Source: an uncultured Eubacterium sp. (lineage in GTDB: Bacteria > Bacillota > Clostridia > Lachnospirales > Lachnospiraceae). From it: 8,366 nucleotides of DNA. The notes under the pieces were generated by a model. It did not search any database. It worked only from the letters and a program-made list of their open reading frames with translations, and was not told where the DNA came from. The translations under genes were made by a program, and so were the position numbers. Shown piece by piece: positions 5,433-8,366 of the stretch. Each line of letters opens with the position of its first letter. Position 1 is the first letter of the stretch. Where the stretch lies: the NCBI GenBank assembly GCA_902475415.1, contig CABRZK010000095.1:1-8366 (forward strand), read 5' to 3'.

Positions 5433-5897
5433 TCAACTCTCCATCATCCCACAGATCATAAACTGGTTCAGATTGTAATCTTTACTGTTTTCCCGGATAC
5501 GAATAATATTCTCTCCGACAAACATGATTTTTGCCCGGAAAAATCCGGGACTTGCCTCAAACAAACGTGTCTGATGAATATGAATATCACATCGTTTACC
5601 GAGAAAATAAGTAAACGGATTTACATCTTCTTCCCAGTCACGAACAACAAGCTCCTGCTCTTTTTTCAGCTTTCGTTCATTCATCTTGATCTCAACGATA
5701 TGTTTGACATAAGCCTTTGCCACCAGTCCCTTCTTATCACGGAACTGAAATAATATATAATCTTTGCCGGAGGAAATAATTCCCACCCGGGCATAGCCCA
5801 CATCCTGCCCTACCAGCGTGATGGTACACCACTTTCCATGCATAGAAGTGCAGTCAAAGTACTTTCCCGGTTCACGTACAAGCCTATTTGCTGCCAT
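5433..5897 (-). CDS. Hypothetical protein with two similar beta-barrel-like repeats
   Basis: I do not recognise this 154-residue protein. It contains two segments that look alike: residues 20-72, beginning HGKWCTITLVG, and residues 99-152, beginning LGKRCDIHIHQ. In each a G-K-x-C-x-I strand is followed by a turn, a strand of alternating hydrophobics ending before a glycine (IISSGKDYILF and IMFVGENIIRI), and a last strand with a conserved hydrophobic pattern. That spacing suggests tandem small beta-barrels of Sm or SH3 type, joined by a charged linker (71-95). No signal peptide or membrane segment is seen. Start choice: the ATG at 5897 is 13 bases after AAAGGAG; a GTG at 5954 extends the frame by 19 residues but has no Shine-Dalgarno site. 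It follows the S1 gene by 71 bases and precedes the sseB-like gene by 13, so it probably shares their transcript; an RNA-related role is only a guess. Confidence 0.75.
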   Translation of the reverse strand: MAANRLVREPGKYFDCTSMHGKWCTITLVGQDVGYARVGIISSGKDYILFQFRDKKGLVAKAYVKHIVEIKMNERKLKKEQELVVRDWEEDVNPFTYFLGKRCDIHIHQTRLFEASPGFFRAKIMFVGENIIRIRENSKDYNLNQFMICGMMES

Positions 5898-5910
5898 GAA
5901 TAATCTACAA

Positions 5911-5917
5911 CTCCTTT
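5911..5917 (-). promoter_or_regulatory. Strong Shine-Dalgarno site with long spacing
   Basis: AAAGGAG on the minus strand, 13 bases before the ATG at 5897. Spacing is longer than the usual 5-9 bases, but no closer in-frame ATG, GTG or TTG exists, so it supports the 154-residue form of the downstream protein. Confidence 0.6.
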
Positions 5918-5968
5918 CATGACTTTTTATAAATTTTTTCTGATCTGCAATCACAGAACAACCAATTG

Positions 5969-6664
5969 CTAGAATTTAAAATTTTTCAGCAAATCACCCA
6001 TAGAAGTTCCGATTTCTTCTGCTTCCGGAATTTCCACCTGTACTTCTTCCTCTTCTTCCTTTTCCTGAAGCAGAGCTTTCATGCTCAGACTGATCTTTCC
6101 GTCTTTGTTTCCAATCACTTTCACCTGAACCTCCTGTCCTTCTTTCAGAACGACTGATGGATGTTTGATGCGATCCAGAGAAATCTGTGAAATATGTACC
6201 AGACCGGAAATTCCATCACCAAGGTCCACAAATGCGCCGTAATCTTTGATTGTCTCAACTTTTCCAGTCAGGACATCTCCCTCTTTGATTTCAGCAATTT
6301 TTAATTTTTTCTCGGCATCACGTGCCTCTTTTAAAATTTCTCTTGCGGATAATACGAGTTTATCATTTTCATCATCTGCGGTAATAATACGCACCTGAAC
6401 TTCTCTGCCCAGCCATGGATTCAGATCATCCACATGGCTCAGACTCAGTCTGGATGCCGGAATAAATCCACGAATTCCTTCCACAAGGGCAATAACCCCT
6501 TTATTGACGATACCGGAAACTGTTACATTTAAAGTCTCCTGATTTGCATATAATTCTTTGATTTTTTCCCATGCGAGCAATGTATCTGTATCTTTTTCTC
6601 CATCCCCCATCACTTTATAGGATTCTTCCAGTTCTTTTTCAAAGTCTTTCATTGATTCTGCCAT
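5969..6664 (-). CDS. S1 RNA-binding protein with two S1 domains
   Basis: This 231-residue protein contains two S1 (OB-fold) RNA-binding domains, at about residues 43-108 and 127-196. The second is canonical: GDVLTGKVETIKDYGAFVDL, then GLVHISQIS and KISLSMKAL. The first is more divergent (VTVSGIVNKGVIALVEGIRG, FIPASRLSL, KLVLSAREIL), as seen in the repeat domains of ribosomal protein S1. An N-terminal helix of some 40 residues precedes them, and an acidic Glu-rich run (201-217) with a short C-terminal helix follows. It is far shorter than the four- to six-domain RpsA, so it is better called an S1-domain RNA-binding protein that may affect translation or RNA stability. AAAGGA lies about eight bases before the start at 6664. 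The gene is 36 bases after the signal peptidase gene. Confidence 0.9.
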   Translation of the reverse strand: MAESMKDFEKELEESYKVMGDGEKDTDTLLAWEKIKELYANQETLNVTVSGIVNKGVIALVEGIRGFIPASRLSLSHVDDLNPWLGREVQVRIITADDENDKLVLSAREILKEARDAEKKLKIAEIKEGDVLTGKVETIKDYGAFVDLGDGISGLVHISQISLDRIKHPSVVLKEGQEVQVKVIGNKDGKISLSMKALLQEKEEEEEVQVEIPEAEEIGTSMGDLLKNFKF

Positions 6665-6700
6665 TTTTGCATTCCTTTCCGCAACTTTCTGCTGTCATTT

Positions 6701-7327
6701 TTATTTCAAGATAGCAAATTTCGAATAATATTTAAAAATTGCTTTTCCTTTGATTTCATCTTTTCTGACAAAGCTGTATTTTTCAGCTTCTGCAGGTGTG
6801 GATGCCAGTCCCGAATTGATTGCAACCCGCGCCCAGAGGCGTCCGTCTTCTGAATCATTCCGGTTATCCCCCATCACAAAATAACATCCTTCCGGTACCT
6901 GGAAAGTGTAACCATCATTTTCCCAGGTCCATTCTTCTTTTAAATAATCTTCCTGCAACGGCTCACTGGAACCGTCAATATAGATATGACCATTGCGTAT
7001 CTCTACCGTTTCTCCCGGCAATCCAATGACACGCTTGATATAGATCTGTTTTTCGTCCACCGGATATTCAAACAAGATAATATCGCCTCGCTGCGGCTCA
7101 TCAAACCAGTAGGCAAACCGGAATCCGATCAGCCGGTCATGTGTCATAATTGTATTTTCCATGGATCCGGACGGGATTCTTGCATTGATAATAATAAACT
7201 GTGTCAGCACAAATACTACTACAATTACAATAGCAAACATCCGAACCCAGCTGATTATCTCTTTTCTTGTTTCGCATTTTTTTTCATCTTTCACATTTTC
7301 TTGTTCTGTCTGTCGTTCTTCATCCAT
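6701..7327 (-). CDS. lepB: Type I signal peptidase
   Basis: This membrane-bound serine protease removes signal peptides from secreted proteins. In 208 residues it has a charged cytoplasmic tail (1-26), one transmembrane helix (about 27-48), then the extracytoplasmic catalytic domain. The nucleophile is Ser55 in IPSGSM and the general base is Lys99 in YIKRVIGLPG; box E is GDNRNDSEDGR at 153-163. A single N-terminal anchor is typical of Firmicute SipS-type enzymes. Between box E and the closing FVRKDEIKGKA there is a longer segment (about 165-185) than in Bacillus SipS, which I believe occurs in Clostridia homologues. The start at 7327 has AGGA seven bases upstream and lies nine bases after the exonuclease stop, so the pair is almost certainly co-transcribed. 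Other signal peptidase copies cannot be ruled out. Confidence 0.95.
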   Translation of the reverse strand: MDEERQTEQENVKDEKKCETRKEIISWVRMFAIVIVVVFVLTQFIIINARIPSGSMENTIMTHDRLIGFRFAYWFDEPQRGDIILFEYPVDEKQIYIKRVIGLPGETVEIRNGHIYIDGSSEPLQEDYLKEEWTWENDGYTFQVPEGCYFVMGDNRNDSEDGRLWARVAINSGLASTPAEAEKYSFVRKDEIKGKAIFKYYSKFAILK

Positions 7328-7336
7328 CAGCTATTC

Positions 7337-8077
7337 CTACCATTCCATATTAATATCTAATTCCACCGGACAATGATCTGAGCCAAAAATCTCTGTGTGA
7401 ATCTTGGCATCCTGCAACCTGTCTTTCAGAGATTCAGAGGTCACAAAATAATCGATTCTCCATCCCGCATTTTTTTCACGGGCTTTAAAACGGTAAGACC
7501 ACCAGGAATAAATTCCTGTCTGTTCCGGGTAAAAACCTGTTGCCAGAACATTGGAAAATTTTGTTCTCTCTTCATCTGTAAAACCGGCATTTTTCCGATT
7601 GGTTTTCGGGTTTTTCAAATCTATTTCCTGATGTGCCACATTCAGATCTCCGGCATAGATCACAGGCTTCTTCTCTTCCAGTGATTTAATATAAGACAGG
7701 AAATCATCTTCCCACTTCATACGATAATCCAGACGCGCCAATTCACTTTGCGAATTCGGTGTATATACTGTTACAAAGAAAAAATTTTCATACTCCAGTG
7801 TGATGACACGTCCTTCATGATCGTGCTCTTCAATTCCGATGCCATATGCAACAGATAACGGTTTCTTTTTTGTAAATACAGCCGTTCCGGAGTATCCCTT
7901 CTTTTCTGCATAATTCCAGTACTGCTCATAACCTTCCAGATCAAGTGAAATCTGTCCTTCCTGCAGCTTTGTCTCCTGGACACAGAAAATATCCGCATCA
8001 ATCTCCCTGAAAAATTCCAGAAAGCCTTTATGCACACAGGCACGCAAACCATTGACATTCCATGAAATCAGTTTCAT
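7337..8077 (-). CDS. xth: Exodeoxyribonuclease III / AP endonuclease
   Basis: This 246-residue enzyme belongs to the exonuclease-endonuclease-phosphatase superfamily and cuts DNA at abasic sites in base excision repair, also acting as a 3'-5' exonuclease and 3' phosphatase. Motifs are in the expected order: WNVNGLR (6-12), the metal ligand Glu35 in QETKLQ, Tyr105 in VYTPNS, GDLNVAH (143-149, Asp144 and Asn146), WWSYR, GWRIDYF (205-211) and the catalytic GSDHCPV (232-238, Asp234-His235). Length is normal for the Firmicute ExoA/Xth group. Its start at 8077 has AAAGGA about eight bases upstream, and a sigma-A promoter lies just before it, so it is the first gene of the xth-signal peptidase-S1 cluster. 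Confidence 0.97.
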   Translation of the reverse strand: MKLISWNVNGLRACVHKGFLEFFREIDADIFCVQETKLQEGQISLDLEGYEQYWNYAEKKGYSGTAVFTKKKPLSVAYGIGIEEHDHEGRVITLEYENFFFVTVYTPNSQSELARLDYRMKWEDDFLSYIKSLEEKKPVIYAGDLNVAHQEIDLKNPKTNRKNAGFTDEERTKFSNVLATGFYPEQTGIYSWWSYRFKAREKNAGWRIDYFVTSESLKDRLQDAKIHTEIFGSDHCPVELDINMEW

Positions 8078-8115
8078 TTTAAACTTCCTTTACTTTCTTC
8101 TTTTCATACTGATTC

Positions 8116-8144
8116 AGTATACCATATTCAAAAGCTGACAGCAA
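8116..8144 (-). promoter_or_regulatory. Sigma-A promoter of the xth-lepB-S1 cluster
   Basis: TTGCTG (-35, 8144-8139) and TATACT (-10, 8121-8116) are 17 bases apart. The predicted start is near 8109, giving a short leader of about 30 bases before xth. Confidence 0.8.
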
Positions 8145-8155
8145 GATTTATTGCT
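8140..8155. repeat. Short inverted repeat over the xth -35 element
   Basis: AGCAA at 8140-8144 and TTGCT at 8151-8155 form a 5-bp inverted repeat with a 6-base spacer. One arm coincides with the -35 hexamer. It lies between the acetyltransferase stop and the promoter; it could be an operator half-site pair, but the arms are short and chance is likely. Confidence 0.25.
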
Positions 8156-8161
8156 CGCCTG

Positions 8162-8366
8162 TTATGATTCCCCGTCTTTTTTCAGGGATTGTTTCCTCAG
8201 TCTGGAATACCATATCATGGGTTCTGGTTTCTCCGGTCGTTCACAAAGGCTTTTCTCCATCCAGACCATATTGTACCATCGGTCAAATTTATAGGCACAG
8301 CGATGAAATTCACCTACCATCTGATATCCCAGATGCTCATGAAAATGGACACTGTCTTTTGTCAGG
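8162..8366 (-). CDS. GNAT acetyltransferase, phosphinothricin acetyltransferase-like (C-terminal part)
   Basis: Only the last 67 residues are present; the start lies beyond the window edge. The visible part contains SVHFHEHLGYQMVG followed by EFHRCAYKFDRWYNMVWMEK, the end of the GNAT fold with the FHExLGF-type acetyl-CoA segment and the YKFxRWxDxVWMxK signature of COG1247 proteins (phosphinothricin/methionine sulfoximine N-acetyltransferase group). Those enzymes acetylate small amino compounds in the cytosol; the natural substrate here is unknown. A basic tail of some 30 residues extends past that signature. The gene ends 18 bases before the xth -35 element, with no convincing terminator between them. 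Confidence 0.85.
   Translation of the reverse strand, partial: LTKDSVHFHEHLGYQMVGEFHRCAYKFDRWYNMVWMEKSLCERPEKPEPMIWYSRLRKQSLKKDGES

Noticed and set aside
7161..7376. Plus-strand ORFs opposite the signal peptidase gene
   Set aside because: They are antisense shadows of the signal peptidase gene (overrunning its ends), rich in Ser, Thr and Ile, without recognisable domains or ribosome binding sites.

Overview
The window looks like chromosomal DNA of a low-to-moderate GC Firmicute, most probably a Lachnospiraceae-type Clostridia member. The reasons are AT-rich codon use, strong AGGAGG-like Shine-Dalgarno sites, a SpoIIM-like sporulation protein beside an ADP-ribose pyrophosphatase-like Nudix gene, and an SseB-family protein of a type common in that group. 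This taxonomic call is inference. Every supported gene lies on the minus strand, so transcription runs from high to low coordinates. I see no tRNA, rRNA, insertion sequence, CRISPR array or phage gene, and no gene-free stretch longer than about 225 bases.

In the direction of transcription, the window opens with the 3' end of a GNAT acetyltransferase (8366-8162). A sigma-A promoter (8144-8116) follows and drives a housekeeping cluster: exodeoxyribonuclease III (xth), type I signal peptidase, a two-domain S1 RNA-binding protein, an unrecognised 154-residue protein that seems to contain two similar small beta-barrel repeats, and an SseB-family protein ending at 4403.

The 224-base gap from 4402 to 4179 is a regulatory leader. 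It holds a near-consensus promoter (TTGCAT-17-TATACT), a compact hairpin/pseudoknot candidate resembling a preQ1-I aptamer, an 8-bp antiterminator pairing, and an intrinsic terminator. The antiterminator and the terminator compete for the same strand. The leader feeds a complete preQ1 biosynthesis operon, queD - (small ORF) - queE - folE - queC - queF. FolE converts GTP to dihydroneopterin triphosphate, QueD makes 6-carboxytetrahydropterin, QueE makes 7-carboxy-7-deazaguanine, QueC makes preQ0 and QueF reduces it to preQ1, the precursor inserted into tRNA for queuosine. The likely logic is feedback attenuation of the operon by preQ1.

After queF come a Nudix hydrolase of the ADP-ribose pyrophosphatase type, with an atypical Nudix box, and the start of a SpoIIM-like membrane protein cut by the window edge. 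No clear terminator separates queF from these genes.

The least explained items are the leader's exact aptamer class, a 44-codon ORF with its own Shine-Dalgarno sequence overlapping the end of queD, and the tandem-repeat protein at 5433-5897. Several starts (queD, queE, queC and the 5433 gene) are placed downstream of the longest possible ORF on the basis of ribosome binding sites.
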